DNA of 64,000 nucleotides from Nocardia anocheti (GTDB taxonomy: Bacteria > Actinomycetota > Actinomycetes > Mycobacteriales > Mycobacteriaceae), in the NCBI RefSeq assembly GCF_029675105.1, contig NZ_JAQQFV010000011.1:62001-126000 (forward strand). Reading direction: 5' to 3'. This document shows positions 18,906 through 28,759 of the stretch, piece by piece. Both the position numbers and the translations under genes were made by a program. Position 1 is the stretch's first letter; the number at the start of each line of letters is the position of its first letter. The notes under the pieces were generated by a model, which saw nothing but the letters and a program-made list of their open reading frames with translations, was not told the DNA's origin and did not search any database.

Positions 18906-19478
18906 TCAGAACGTAGCAGTGCGTTTGGCGAGGTGTCGATCGTAGTAGCGGGCGACGCGGACCCGATTTCCGCAGCGCTGTGGCGAGCACCAGCGACGAC
19001 GCGGATGGGCGGGCAGGAACAGCAGCACGCAGTCCTCGGCTTCGCACTGCTTCAGGCGCGCGATGGCCGGATCGGAGAGCAGTTCGACCGCGGATTCGGC
19101 CAGGGCGGCCGCCAGTCGCGCGTGAGCCGGACCGGTACGGCGCACGGTGGCGGTGAGCGCGGCGCCGTCCCAGTCGAGATGCCGGATCGCGGGCGCGGCG
19201 GCTTGCGCGGCCGCCAGCGCCCGCAGATCCGCCTCCGGCGGACGTCGGCCGGACAACAGCGCGTCGAGCACCGCCGCGACGTGCTCGCGTATCCCACGGA
19301 CGGCTTCCAGGTCCTCGACACCCGGTCGCGCGGGTGGGGGTTCGGGCAACCGATCGGCCTGCGCGCGCAGCCACTCGCCCAATCGTTCGGTGGTACTCAG
19401 CAGATCGGTGTCGGCCGGGTGGGTGTTGACCAGGTCCAGGGCCAGCGGCTCACCGAGCGGGAAGACCGTCTCACTCAT
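18906..19478 (-). CDS. CGNR zinc-finger (ABATE-domain) putative regulator
   Basis: Protein of 190 aa. The N-terminal ABATE-type domain begins PLGEPLALDLVNT and the C-terminal CGNR zinc finger has C-x4-C ... WCSPQRCGNRVRVARYYDRH. The family is thought to be DNA-binding and to act as transcriptional regulators of stress or catabolic genes. The start at 19478 (MSETVF) fits family N-termini. The gene is divergent from the alpha/beta hydrolase, with repeated CTAATG boxes between them, so it may control both genes (inference). Confidence 0.82.
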   Translation of the reverse strand: MSETVFPLGEPLALDLVNTHPADTDLLSTTERLGEWLRAQADRLPEPPPARPGVEDLEAVRGIREHVAAVLDALLSGRRPPEADLRALAAAQAAAPAIRHLDWDGAALTATVRRTGPAHARLAAALAESAVELLSDPAIARLKQCEAEDCVLLFLPAHPRRRWCSPQRCGNRVRVARYYDRHLAKRTATF

Positions 19479-19482
19479 GCGG

Positions 19483-19536
19483 CTAATGCTATCGCATGGC
19501 CTTGACACATTAGTCTCGGCGCGATTACACCTAATG
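19483..19536. promoter_or_regulatory. candidate operator: three CTAATG/CATTAG boxes
   Basis: CTAATG occurs at 19483-19488, inverted CATTAG at 19508-19513 and CTAATG again at 19531-19536 in the 89-bp divergent spacer. A TTGACA (19502-19507) that could serve as a -35 hexamer for the hydrolase overlaps this arrangement. Candidate binding site for the adjacent CGNR protein. Confidence 0.45.
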
Positions 19537-19567
19537 CATCATTGTCGACAGAAAGCATGTGGATGCG

Positions 19568-20437
19568 ATGAGTCTTCCGCTGATCCGGTACCGCTCCCTC
19601 GAGGTCGAGGGCGTCGAGGTCTTCTCTCGGGAATCGGTGCCCACCCGCGCCGACGCTCCGACACTGTTGCTGCTGCACGGTTTTCCCACTGCCAGCCATC
19701 AGTTCCGGCGGCTCATCGACGTGCTCGGTGACCGCTACCGCCTGATCGCGCCGGACTATCCGGGCTTCGGCAACACCACCGCGCCAGCGGATTTCGAGTA
19801 CACCTTCGATCGTCTGGCCGATGTCGTCGAAGGTTTCGTGCGGCAGCTCGGCCTGACCCGATTCGCGCTGTACGTCTTCGACTTCGGTGCGCCGGTCGGG
19901 TTCCGGCTGGCCGAGCGGCACCCGGAGTGGATCGCCGGACTGATCGTGCAGAACGGAAACGCCTACGAGGACGGGCTTTCCGAGGGCGCGCGGGAGTTCA
20001 CCGCCTTGCGCCCGGACCAGGACGGCGCCGAGGAGACGATCCGGGGGCTGCTGACCCTCGACGCCACCCGCGGCCAGTACGAGAGCGGCGTCGCCGATCC
20101 CACCGTGCTGTCCCCGGAATCCTGGCTGCTGGACCAGTACTTCCTGGACCTACCCGGCCGCGAGCGGGCCCAGGTCGCTCTGGCTTTCGACTACAAGTCC
20201 AATATCGCCCGCTACCCCGACTGGCAGGCCTGGCTGCGCACCTACGCGCCGCCGACCCTGATCACCTGGGGCGCCCACGATCCCTTCTTCCCCGCACCCG
20301 GCGCGCACGCCTACCTCGCCGATCTTCCCGATGCCGAACTGCACCTGTTCGACACCGGTCATTTCGCCCTCGAAACCCACCTGGCCGACATCGCCGCGCT
20401 CATCGCCGAATTCCTGGACCGGCTCCCCGGCCGGTGA
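19568..20437 (+). CDS. alpha/beta hydrolase (haloalkane-dehalogenase/epoxide-hydrolase type)
   Basis: Protein of 289 aa. LLLLHGFPTASHQFRRLI contains the oxyanion HGFP motif. PDYPGFGNTT follows. The nucleophile elbow reads YVFDFGAPVGFRLA, with Asp (FDFGAP) in place of Ser, as in dehalogenases and epoxide hydrolases. A late acid (GAHDPFFP) and His (DTGHFALETH) complete the triad. The substrate is unknown. ATG 19568 is preferred; an in-frame GTG at 19559 is possible. It is divergent from the CGNR regulator. Confidence 0.85.
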   Translation: MSLPLIRYRSLEVEGVEVFSRESVPTRADAPTLLLLHGFPTASHQFRRLIDVLGDRYRLIAPDYPGFGNTTAPADFEYTFDRLADVVEGFVRQLGLTRFALYVFDFGAPVGFRLAERHPEWIAGLIVQNGNAYEDGLSEGAREFTALRPDQDGAEETIRGLLTLDATRGQYESGVADPTVLSPESWLLDQYFLDLPGRERAQVALAFDYKSNIARYPDWQAWLRTYAPPTLITWGAHDPFFPAPGAHAYLADLPDAELHLFDTGHFALETHLADIAALIAEFLDRLPGR

Positions 20438-20444
20438 GAGGGGG

Positions 20445-21413
20445 TCACGCGCCGGACAGGGCGTCCAGGATCATCGGGCGGGCGGTGGTGAGGGCCTGCT
20501 GCCAGTACGGCCAGGTGTGGGTGCCGTTGAGGATGTCGACGCGCGCCGAGATGCCCAATTCGGTGACGCGGTCGCGGAAGATGCCCGCGGCGACCGCCGC
20601 CATGGCCTCGAGGCCCATCGCGTTGACCGTGTTGCCGAAGCCGTTGGCCAGGTCCGGGGAGCCGGGCATGCCGTTGCCGGTGGTGACGTACATCGGCAGG
20701 CCGCGCAGCAGTTCGGCCTGCACGGTGGCGTCGTTGCGGGCCCACGCGGGATCGCCGGGCGGGCCCCACATGTCGTCGACATCGAAATTGCCCTCGTCGA
20801 TCATGGCCGCGCGCATCGCCTGATTCCACATCGGATAAGTCGGATTGACGAATCCGGAGAACGAACCGGCGAAACGGAACTGGTCGCGGTGATGGGCCGC
20901 CAGTACCAGCGCCGCGTTGCCGCCCATCGAGGCGCCGACGATCGCGTTGTCGGTGCGGGAAACGCCGTATCCGGCGAGGAAATCGGGGAGTTCGCGGGTG
21001 AGGAACGTTTCCCATTTGTAGGTGGTGCTCTGGTGATTGGTGCCGCTCGGGCGATACCAATCGGTGTAGAAACTGGAATGGCCGCCGACGGGGAACACCA
21101 ATGTCACGTCGTCACCGGCGAATTGGCGCAGCGCGTCGGTATCGGTGGTCCACTGGTTGTGGTCGGCGGGCGCGCGCAGGCCGTCGAGCAGGTACAGCGC
21201 CGAACTGCCGCCCCTGGCCGCCCACCGCACCTGGACCTTGATCGGGCCCATCGACGACGGAACGGTGAGCTCTTCCACACCCCCTGCGGGCGTGCGTGTT
21301 ACCGGCGCGGCCACCGCGACGGCGACGCCGAGCACCGAGGTGACGATCGCGGCCGCGGCCACACTCAGGACTTTGATCGACCAACGAGAATTACCCGGAC
21401 CCGCGCAGAACAC
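20445..21413 (-). CDS. secreted mycolyltransferase (antigen 85 family)
   Basis: Protein of 322 aa with an N-terminal signal segment (VLSVAAAAIVTSVLGVAVAVAAPV). The esterase-D/antigen-85 fold shows SSMGPIKVQV, ALYLLDGLRAPADHNQW, YTDWYRPSG, YKWETFLTRELPDFL, the nucleophile GASMGG, FSGFVNPTYP and a C-terminal His in NGTHTWPYW. It transfers mycolic acids to trehalose or arabinogalactan in the outer envelope. GTG at 21413 is the longest plausible start. Two 11-bp-period direct repeats lie upstream. Confidence 0.9.
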   Translation of the reverse strand: MFCAGPGNSRWSIKVLSVAAAAIVTSVLGVAVAVAAPVTRTPAGGVEELTVPSSMGPIKVQVRWAARGGSSALYLLDGLRAPADHNQWTTDTDALRQFAGDDVTLVFPVGGHSSFYTDWYRPSGTNHQSTTYKWETFLTRELPDFLAGYGVSRTDNAIVGASMGGNAALVLAAHHRDQFRFAGSFSGFVNPTYPMWNQAMRAAMIDEGNFDVDDMWGPPGDPAWARNDATVQAELLRGLPMYVTTGNGMPGSPDLANGFGNTVNAMGLEAMAAVAAGIFRDRVTELGISARVDILNGTHTWPYWQQALTTARPMILDALSGA

Positions 21414-21459
21414 CTGATCAGCTGATCAGCGTTCACCGATCCCGTCAAGCGAACGCGAT

Positions 21460-21534
21460 CGTGATACAACCGTGATAGGCGCCCGATTGTGTTGACTCAC
21501 AGGGGTTTCGCGGGACTGTGACGATCTCGTGACG
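21460..21534. promoter_or_regulatory. two tandem direct-repeat pairs upstream of mycolyltransferase
   Basis: CGTGATA occurs at 21460 and 21471; GTGACG occurs at 21518 and 21529. Each pair has an 11-bp period, the geometry bound by OmpR/PhoB-class response regulators. They lie 47-121 bp upstream of the mycolyltransferase start. Confidence 0.4.
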
Positions 21535-21535
21535 C

Positions 21536-22498
21536 TCAGCGGCGCGCGCCGAACCGCCGCCGGTATTCGGTGGGGGCGATGCCGACCTGTCGCTGGAAAT
21601 GGTGACGCAGCAGCGCGCCGGAACCGAAGCCGCAGCGCTCGGCCACCCGATCCAGCGGCAGATCGGTGGCCTCGAGCAGGCCCTTGGCGAGCAGCACACG
21701 CTGGGTGGTGAGCCATTTGACCGGGGTGGTGCCGGTCTCGGCGGCGAAGCGGCGGGCGAAGGTGCGCGTCGACATGCCCGCGCGGGCGGCCAGATCGTCG
21801 ACGGTGTGCTGTTGGGCCAGGTTCTCGGTGAGCCAGCTCAGCGTGCCCGCCAGACCCGCGGTGGTGCAGGTGGGCACCGGTTGCTCGATGAACTGGCGCT
21901 GGCCACCGTCACGCTGGGGCGGGACCACCATGCGGCGCGCGATGCCGTTGGCGGCGGCGGAACCGATCTCGCGGCGCACCAGATGCAGGCAGGCGTCGAT
22001 GCCCGCCGCGGTGCCCGCGCTGGTGATGAGGTTGCCCTCGTCGACGAACAGCACGTCGGGGTCCACCGTCGCGTCCGGGAACTGGGCCGCCAGGCGGTCG
22101 ACGTAGCGCCAGTGGGTGGTGCACTTGCGGCCGTCGAGCAGGCCCGCCGCACCGGCCAGGAAGGCTCCCGAACAGACGGTGAGCACGGTGGCGCCCGCCG
22201 CGGAGGCGCCGCGGACGGCCTCGATCACGCGCGGGTCGTAGGCGTGCTCCACGTGGATCGGGAAGGCGGGAATCGCGACGAGATCGGCGTGCGCGAGTTG
22301 GTCCAGACCGTGGTCGGGAGTCACCGTGACGCCGGGCGTGGTGGAGCGCAGCGCCTTGCCCGGTTCGATGCCGCACACCCGGAAATCGAAGCCCGGTAGG
22401 CCGTCGGCGGTGCGGTCGAGCCCGAAAACCTCACAGACCACACCGAATTCGAACATGGCGAGCCGCTCGTTGAGCACCACGGCGACCTTCGACAGCAT
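21536..22498 (-). CDS. GlxA-type transcriptional regulator (DJ-1/PfpI + AraC HTH)
   Basis: Protein of 320 aa. Residues 1-170 form a DJ-1/PfpI-like domain with nucleophile-elbow motif TVCSGAFLAGAAGLLDGRKCTTHW. Residues 215-315 form an AraC-type double helix-turn-helix, including TVDDLAARAGMSTRTFARRFAAETGTTPVKWL and LDRVAERCGFGSGALLRHHFQRQVGIAPTEYRRRF. Members are ligand-responsive activators. It sits directly upstream of the mycolyltransferase on the same strand, but there is no evidence that it regulates it. Confidence 0.9.
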   Translation of the reverse strand: MLSKVAVVLNERLAMFEFGVVCEVFGLDRTADGLPGFDFRVCGIEPGKALRSTTPGVTVTPDHGLDQLAHADLVAIPAFPIHVEHAYDPRVIEAVRGASAAGATVLTVCSGAFLAGAAGLLDGRKCTTHWRYVDRLAAQFPDATVDPDVLFVDEGNLITSAGTAAGIDACLHLVRREIGSAAANGIARRMVVPPQRDGGQRQFIEQPVPTCTTAGLAGTLSWLTENLAQQHTVDDLAARAGMSTRTFARRFAAETGTTPVKWLTTQRVLLAKGLLEATDLPLDRVAERCGFGSGALLRHHFQRQVGIAPTEYRRRFGARR

Positions 22499-22584
22499 GT
22501 ACCCATGCTATCTGGCCGGATCTTTGCGCACAATGACGGAACAGCCACTTTCGGCGGAAAACCGACGAGCGCAAACTTTCTGCC

Positions 22585-22752
22585 ATGGTTACTTTTCTGA
22601 TCGTCCTCGCCGTCATCATCGGACTCGCCGTACTGATCGGGCGCGGCACCGCCGGGTCCACCGGAATCGTCGACCGCGACGCCCAGCGGGTCACCGCCGA
22701 ACTCGCCGCCATCGCCGGATACGCGAGCAACATTCCGCGCGGACACAGCTAG
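22585..22752 (+). CDS. small single-pass membrane protein
   Basis: Protein of 55 aa: MVTFLIVLAVIIGLAVLIGRG forms one transmembrane helix, followed by a hydrophilic tail (STGIVDRDAQRVTAELAAIAGYAS). The reading frame ends just before a hairpin terminator at 22758-22796, which supports it being a real transcription unit. It is divergent from the GlxA-type gene. The function is unknown. Confidence 0.6.
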   Translation: MVTFLIVLAVIIGLAVLIGRGTAGSTGIVDRDAQRVTAELAAIAGYASNIPRGHS

Positions 22753-22757
22753 AAACG

Positions 22758-22796
22758 GCGAATGCCGCCCCACCGGCTCGGTGGAACGGCATTCGC
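22758..22796. terminator. bidirectional hairpin terminator
   Basis: A 10-bp stem (GCGAATGCCG with CGGCATTCGC) encloses a second 6-bp stem (CCACCG with CGGTGG). It lies between convergent genes. Confidence 0.75.
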
Positions 22797-22811
22797 GCGG
22801 GTCGCGTGGGG

Positions 22812-23477
22812 TCAGACGGCGTCGCCGGGGCCCACCTGCGGCTTGGGGGCGCGCATCTTGCGGATCTGCGAGGCGCGCACGAAGGCGTACCAGCCCAGCT
22901 TGAAACCGGTGTCGGTGGTGTCGGGGAACCGCTCGATCACCCGGTTGTTCACGATCTTGCCGAGCACGAAGCCCTCGATGATCATGAACACCATCATCAC
23001 CAGCATCGCCAGCGTGACGATGGTCTGCAGACCGGGCGCGATGAACATCGACATGATCAGCACCAGCGCCATCGGCATGAACAGACCGACCAGATTGCGC
23101 CGGGCGTCGACGATATTGCGCACGTAGGCGCGCACCGGGCCCTGATCGCGCGGCAGCAGGTACTTGTCCTCACCGGCCAGCATGCGGGCGCGGCGCTCCT
23201 GCACGGCGGCGCGACGATCCGCGGCGGCGGCCTTGCGGTCTTCCTTGTTGCCCTTGACGGCCTTGCGGCGGGCGCGCGCTTCCTTGGCGGTCATCGGGGC
23301 GGGCGCCACCGGGCCACGCCTTTTACCCTCCGCGTCACGCCGTTTCGGCGTCGGACGACCCTTACCGGGAGTGGTCGACGAGGAGGCGGCGGCGGGCTGA
23401 TCTGCGTCCGGCACCGAGGGGTCGACGGACTCGTCGATGGTGCTGGACTCGTCACGACGGAACAATTTCACGTTCAC
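22812..23477 (-). CDS. DUF3043 membrane protein
   Basis: Protein of 221 aa. A charged, disordered N-terminus (residues 1-60) is followed by a conserved basic helix (PMTAKEARARRKAVKGNKEDRKAA) and the DUF3043 core (ARMLAGEDKYLLPRDQGPVRAYVRNIVDARRN). Two transmembrane helices follow, at about residues 130-150 and 153-172, then a short conserved tail. The family is actinobacterial and has no known function. GTG at 23477 or 23471 could be the start. Confidence 0.85.
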   Translation of the reverse strand: MNVKLFRRDESSTIDESVDPSVPDADQPAAASSSTTPGKGRPTPKRRDAEGKRRGPVAPAPMTAKEARARRKAVKGNKEDRKAAAADRRAAVQERRARMLAGEDKYLLPRDQGPVRAYVRNIVDARRNLVGLFMPMALVLIMSMFIAPGLQTIVTLAMLVMMVFMIIEGFVLGKIVNNRVIERFPDTTDTGFKLGWYAFVRASQIRKMRAPKPQVGPGDAV

Positions 23478-23728
23478 CAGGCTATTCGATCGGGTCCGCG
23501 CGGGGGTAATGCGGTCCGGCGCGCGGTGCGCCCGGTCTCATCGGACCGGCTGCGTGACCCGGATCACCCGGTGGGCAGGCGTAGTGTGGGGCGAAGCACC
23601 CAGGGCGTGTCCACCGATCGACGTGCGGGTGGCAAAATAGGAATAACAGCGAGCGCTGCGACGTTGATGCGTGTCGTGCGCTGTGCACCTGAGGTCCGTT
23701 GACGGGCTGAGTCCAACTAGGAGTGTCC

Positions 23729-24085
23729 ATGACTGTGCAGAACGAGACCGCCACCGAGACCCACGGTGCGACGCTGACCGATGCTGCCGCCGCCAAGGCG
23801 AAGGCGCTGCTCGACCAGGAAGGTCGCGACGACCTCGCCCTGCGCATCGCCGTCCAGCCGGGTGGCTGTGCCGGTCTGCGCTACCAGCTCTTCTTCGACG
23901 ACCGCGTCCTCGACGGGGACATCGTCGTCGAGTTCTCCGGTGTGAAGCTCGCGGTCGACCGCATGAGCGCCCCCTACATCCAGGGCGCCTCGATCGACTT
24001 CGTCGACACCATCGAGAAGCAGGGCTTCACCATCGACAACCCCAACGCCACGGGTTCCTGCGCCTGCGGCGATAGCTTCAACTGA
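23729..24085 (+). CDS. erpA: HesB/IscA-type iron-sulfur cluster insertion protein
   Basis: Protein of 118 aa, an A-type carrier that delivers iron-sulfur clusters to target enzymes. The three cluster-binding cysteines are in GGCAGLRY and the C-terminal GSCACGDSF. The ATG at 23729 follows AGGAG (23719-23723) at five bases. Symbol by family resemblance; the recalled M. tuberculosis counterpart is Rv2204c. A hairpin (24101-24133) and a U-tract terminator follow. Confidence 0.88.
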   Translation: MTVQNETATETHGATLTDAAAAKAKALLDQEGRDDLALRIAVQPGGCAGLRYQLFFDDRVLDGDIVVEFSGVKLAVDRMSAPYIQGASIDFVDTIEKQGFTIDNPNATGSCACGDSFN

Positions 24086-24100
24086 CGATCGGTGCTGGCA

Positions 24101-24133
24101 CGTAACCCCGTATTCGAAACGTGCGGGGTTACG
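24101..24133 (+). terminator. hairpin downstream of iron-sulfur carrier gene
   Basis: A perfect 10-bp stem (CGTAACCCCG with CGGGGTTACG) has a 13-base loop and no U-tract. It may stabilise the 3' end or terminate transcription. Confidence 0.5.
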
Positions 24134-24174
24134 TCGAGGTGAACCCTCGGGGTTGTGGCGCTTGCTACCGTTGA

Positions 24175-25209
<1,035 letters not shown>

Positions 25210-25220
25210 CGGTCGGAAAG

Positions 25221-25258
25221 CGAACGCCCCCTGGATCTTTCGATCCAGGGGGCGTTCG
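25221..25258. terminator. bidirectional hairpin terminator between adoK and asnB
   Basis: A perfect 17-bp stem (arms 25221-25237 and 25242-25258) with a TTTC loop lies between convergent genes. Confidence 0.85.
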
Positions 25259-25270
25259 TCGTGCGGGGCC

Positions 25271-27214
25271 CTACAGGGAGACCGGGTAGGTGGGTTCCTG
25301 GATCTCGGGCTTGATGCGGTTCTCGACGAAGATGCCGTGCCAGATCATGAAGACCAGCAGGGTCCAGAGGCGGCGGCTGTGGTCGGACAGGCCCGCCTTG
25401 TGGTCGCGCAGCATCTGGGCCACGACGGCCTTGTCGATGAGGTGGTCGGTCTGGGAGTCGGCGATCTGGGCCTGCGCCCAGTCGTAGAGTTCGGTGCCGC
25501 GCAGCCAGTGGCGCAGGGGGACCGGGAAGCCGAGCTTGGCGCGGTGGAGGACGTGGTCGGGCACGATGCCGTCCAGCGCCTGGCGCAGCGCGTACTTGGA
25601 GGTCTCCTTGGTGATCTTCTGGTCGTAGGGCAGGCCCTGGGCCACCCGCATGACCTCGTTGTCCAGGAACGGCACGCGCAGTTCCAGGGAGTTGGCCATG
25701 GTCATCTTGTCGGCCTTGACCAGGATGTCGCCGCGCAGCCAGGTGAACAGGTCCAGGTGCTGCATGCGCGCGACCGGGTCCCAGCCCGCGGACTGGGCGT
25801 AGAGGGGGGCGGTGACGTCCTGGTGGGTCCACTCGGGGCGGAACTCGCGCAGCACCGCGCGCAGCTGGGCGTCGTTGAAGCTGCGGGCGTTGCCGTAGTA
25901 GCGGTCCTCGAGGGTGAGCGAGCCGCGCTGGAGCAGAGACTTGCCGCGCTTGCCGTCGGGGATCTTGTCGCCGAGCTTGCCGACGAGCTTGCGCAGTCCG
26001 GCGGGCAGGTACTCGAAGGGCTTGAGCGACAACGGTTCCCGGTAGATGGTGTAGCCACCGAACAGCTCGTCGGCACCTTCGCCGGAGAGCACCACCTTGA
26101 CGTGCTCGCGGGCCTGTTTGGCCACGAAGTACAGCGGAACCAGCGCCGGGTCGGCGACCGGGTCGTCGAGGTACCAGACGATCTCGGGGATGGCGGCGGC
26201 GAACTCGGCGGGGGAGACCACCTTGACGATGTGGCGGGCGCCGATGAGTTCGGCGGACTCGGCGGCCACGTCGACCTCGGAGTAGCCCTCGCGCTCGAAA
26301 CCGGTGGTGAAGGTGATGAGCTTCGGGTTGTGCCGCATGGCCAGCGCCGCGATGGCGGTGGAGTCGATACCGCCGGACAGGAACGAGCCGACGGTGACAT
26401 CGGCGCGCATGTGCTTGGCGACGGAGTCCTCGAGCGCGGCCGCGATCTCGGCGTAGCGGGCCTGGGCGGCACCCTCGGCGAACGGGCGGACCCGGAAGTC
26501 CGGGCGGAAGTAGCGGGTTGCCCGCGGGGCCTCGCCCACCTTCACTGTGGCGTAGGTACCGGATTCGAGGCGGCGGATGTTGCGGTGCAGCGACTCCGGC
26601 TCGGGCACGTACTGCAGCACCGTGTAGTGCTCGAGGGCGCGCGGGTCGAGGTCGTCGGAGACGCCGAGCGGGCTCAGCAGTTCCAGCACGCTCTTCTTCT
26701 CGCTGGCGAAGGCGGTGCCGCCGGGGCCGGTGGCGTAGAACAGCGGCTTGATGCCGAACGGGTCGCGGGCCAGGAACAGTTCCCGCTTCTCGGTGTCCCA
26801 GATCGCGAAGGCGAACATGCCGCGCAGCTTGCGCACGGCCTCGGGGCCCCAGAAATGGAAGGCGGCCACGATGGACTCGCCGTCGCCGTCGGTGGCGAAG
26901 ATCTTGCCCTCGGGGAACTCGGCGCCGTGCTCGGCGGCCAGCTGCTCGCGCAGTTCCAGGTAGTTGTAGATCTCGCCGTTGAAGGTCATGGCGTAGCGCT
27001 GCGGATTGTCCGCGGGGCCCCAGCGCAGCGGCTGGTGCGAGTGCTCGATATCGATGATCGACAGGCGGTTGAAGCCGAAGATCATGTGCTCGTCGTGCCA
27101 GGTGCCCTTCTCGTCGGGCCCACGGTGCCGCTGGCAGTGCAGGGCGTCGTACACCTGATCGACCACCTCGGTCGTCGCCGTCTCAGCTGTCAGGAATCCG
27201 AGCAGTCCGCACAC
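25271..27214 (-). CDS. asnB: asparagine synthase (glutamine-hydrolysing)
   Basis: Makes asparagine or amidates a related carboxylate using glutamine and ATP. The protein is 647 aa from GTG 27214, which places Cys2 (VCGLLGF) as the N-terminal nucleophile of the glutaminase domain. RHRGPDEKGTW, FNRLSIIDIEHSHQPL and NGEIYNY follow. The synthetase half has SGGIDSTAIAA (PP-loop), GEGADELFGGY and the KADKMTMANSLELRVPFLD segment. It resembles the long actinobacterial AsnB class that may also act in cell-wall amidation (inference). It is divergent from ctaC across a 440-bp gap. Confidence 0.93.
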   Translation of the reverse strand: MCGLLGFLTAETATTEVVDQVYDALHCQRHRGPDEKGTWHDEHMIFGFNRLSIIDIEHSHQPLRWGPADNPQRYAMTFNGEIYNYLELREQLAAEHGAEFPEGKIFATDGDGESIVAAFHFWGPEAVRKLRGMFAFAIWDTEKRELFLARDPFGIKPLFYATGPGGTAFASEKKSVLELLSPLGVSDDLDPRALEHYTVLQYVPEPESLHRNIRRLESGTYATVKVGEAPRATRYFRPDFRVRPFAEGAAQARYAEIAAALEDSVAKHMRADVTVGSFLSGGIDSTAIAALAMRHNPKLITFTTGFEREGYSEVDVAAESAELIGARHIVKVVSPAEFAAAIPEIVWYLDDPVADPALVPLYFVAKQAREHVKVVLSGEGADELFGGYTIYREPLSLKPFEYLPAGLRKLVGKLGDKIPDGKRGKSLLQRGSLTLEDRYYGNARSFNDAQLRAVLREFRPEWTHQDVTAPLYAQSAGWDPVARMQHLDLFTWLRGDILVKADKMTMANSLELRVPFLDNEVMRVAQGLPYDQKITKETSKYALRQALDGIVPDHVLHRAKLGFPVPLRHWLRGTELYDWAQAQIADSQTDHLIDKAVVAQMLRDHKAGLSDHSRRLWTLLVFMIWHGIFVENRIKPEIQEPTYPVSL

Positions 27215-27654
27215 GGTGTCGGCAAGCCTTTCTCTGGATGCGAGCGCAGCGGCGCCCGAACGTTCTGGCAGTGTCGGAGCCGGGACCGCCCGGCGCGTTG
27301 CATTGCGTGTACGCAATACCGTTGCGTCAACAGTACTGGCGGGTGCGGCTGAGGGCATCACTCGTCCACCGAAGATTACGACCGTCCGGGCGACGACGGC
27401 ATTCGTAGGCGTGTAAGCGCAGGTCGGCACTCGCCGTTGGGTATCGACGGAGTGTCGAAAGCGACCCCGCGGCAAGACAGTGCCCGCTTTGGTCTACGCT
27501 GCGTAGTACTCAGGTCCTTCTCAGGTGTGCAGGCGTCACAGCGGCAATACTCGAGGGCGGCCTGAAACTGCTTTGAATACGCGTCGGCGCGGGCGAATCG
27601 CGGCCTGCGACGACGCGATGTGTCGGAATGTGTGGCGACCAGGAAGGCGTGAGC
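27215..27654. other. asnB-ctaC divergent intergenic region
   Basis: 440 bp without a convincing gene. It holds the inverted repeat at 27302-27331 on the asnB side. A second short palindrome, CTACGC-T-GCGTAG, is at 27494-27506. The ctaC ribosome binding site AGGAAGG is at 27641-27647. Open frames here lack homology that I recognise. Confidence 0.6.
27302..27331. promoter_or_regulatory. candidate operator upstream of asnB
   Basis: ATTGCGT-GT-ACGCAAT (27302-27317) is a perfect 7-bp inverted repeat. A third TTGCGT copy lies at 27322-27327. It is about 90 bp upstream of asnB. The regulator is unknown. Confidence 0.4.
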
Positions 27655-28749
27655 GTGGCGCACAAGGCGAGCGAAGAGATCGGGGCTCGACCCGTTCGGG
27701 GTCGGCAGGGCCGTCTCCTTCGACGGGCCGGGCTGGCGGTGTCCTTGGGGATCACTGCCGTCCTCGTCTCGGGCTGCTCGATCGACAATGTTTGGCTGCG
27801 GTTCGGCTGGCCCTCGGGCATCACGCCGCAGGCCACCCGGATGCGGGAGCTGTGGACCTGGTCGGTCCTGGCCGCGCTCGCCATGGGCGTGCTGGTCTGG
27901 GGTCTGACCTTCTGGACCATCATCATGCACCGCAAGCGCAGGGACTCCCCGGAGTTCCCGCGTCAGACGGGCTACAACGTGTCGCTGGAGCTGACCTACA
28001 CCGCGATCCCGTTCGTGATCATCGCGGTGCTGTTCTACTTCACCGTCGTCGTGCAGAACTACGTGCACGAGAAGACGGACAACCCGGATGTCACCGTCGA
28101 CGTCACCGCGTTCCAGTGGAACTGGAAGTTCGGCTACCGCAACGTGAACAACGTCGCCGGGATGACCTGGAACGGCATCGACACCGAGCGTGAACTCCTC
28201 AACTCCGAGCAGCTCGAGCAGTACAAGGAGCGCAAGAACGAAGAGGGTCACCCGCAGCCGGGCCCGGTGCACGGCAAGCCGGAGAACGACATCCTCTCGT
28301 ACCTGCACTACGACAAGGTCGAGACCTACGGTTCCAGCACCGAGATCCCGGTCCTGGTGCTGCCCACCGGTAAGCGCATCGAGTTCCAGCTCGCCGCCGC
28401 CGACGTGATCCACGCCTTCTGGGTGCCGGAGTTCATGTTCAAGCGCGACGTGATGCCGAACCCGAAGGAGAACCACTCCGACAACGTCTTCCAGATCTCG
28501 GAGATCGAGAAGGAAGGTGCCTTCGTCGGCCGCTGCGCCGAGATGTGCGGTACCTACCACTCGATGATGAACTTCGAGGTCCGGGCGGTCTCGCCGGAGA
28601 AGTTCGCGCAGTACCTGAAGGCGCGCCAGGACGGCAAGACCAACGGTGAGGCGCTCGAGTCGATCGGCGAGTCGCCGGTGGCCACCTCCACGTACCCCTT
28701 CAACACCAAGCGCGATGTCAAGAGCGCTTCGGTGAACGAGAGCAAGTGA
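27655..28749 (+). CDS. ctaC: aa3-type cytochrome c oxidase subunit II
   Basis: Electron-entry subunit of the terminal oxidase. The protein is 364 aa from GTG 27655, seven bases after AGGAAGG. The lipoprotein-type signal ends LVSGC, with Cys41 as the lipidation site. Two transmembrane helices (about 69-95 and 110-135) follow. The CuA domain shows [19 protein letters not shown] and [14 protein letters not shown] with the two Cys and His copper ligands. There is no fused cytochrome c, as expected for actinobacteria where QcrC supplies the haems. It is co-directional with ctaF, 10 bp apart. Confidence 0.95.
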   Translation: MAHKASEEIGARPVRGRQGRLLRRAGLAVSLGITAVLVSGCSIDNVWLRFGWPSGITPQATRMRELWTWSVLAALAMGVLVWGLTFWTIIMHRKRRDSPEFPRQTGYNVSLELTYTAIPFVIIAVLFYFTVVVQNYVHEKTDNPDVTVDVTAFQWNWKFGYRNVNNVAGMTWNGIDTERELLNSEQLEQYKERKNEEGHPQPGPVHGKPENDILSYLHYDKVETYGSSTEIPVLVLPTGKRIEFQLAAADVIHAFWVPEFMFKRDVMPNPKENHSDNVFQISEIEKEGAFVGRCAEMCGTYHSMMNFEVRAVSPEKFAQYLKARQDGKTNGEALESIGESPVATSTYPFNTKRDVKSASVNESK

Positions 28750-28759
28750 GGATTCTGAT

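Noticed and set aside
25337-27352. Plus-strand open frame of 671 codons over asnB
   Set aside because: It mirrors asnB codons and has no recognisable domain; asnB on the minus strand has all catalytic motifs.
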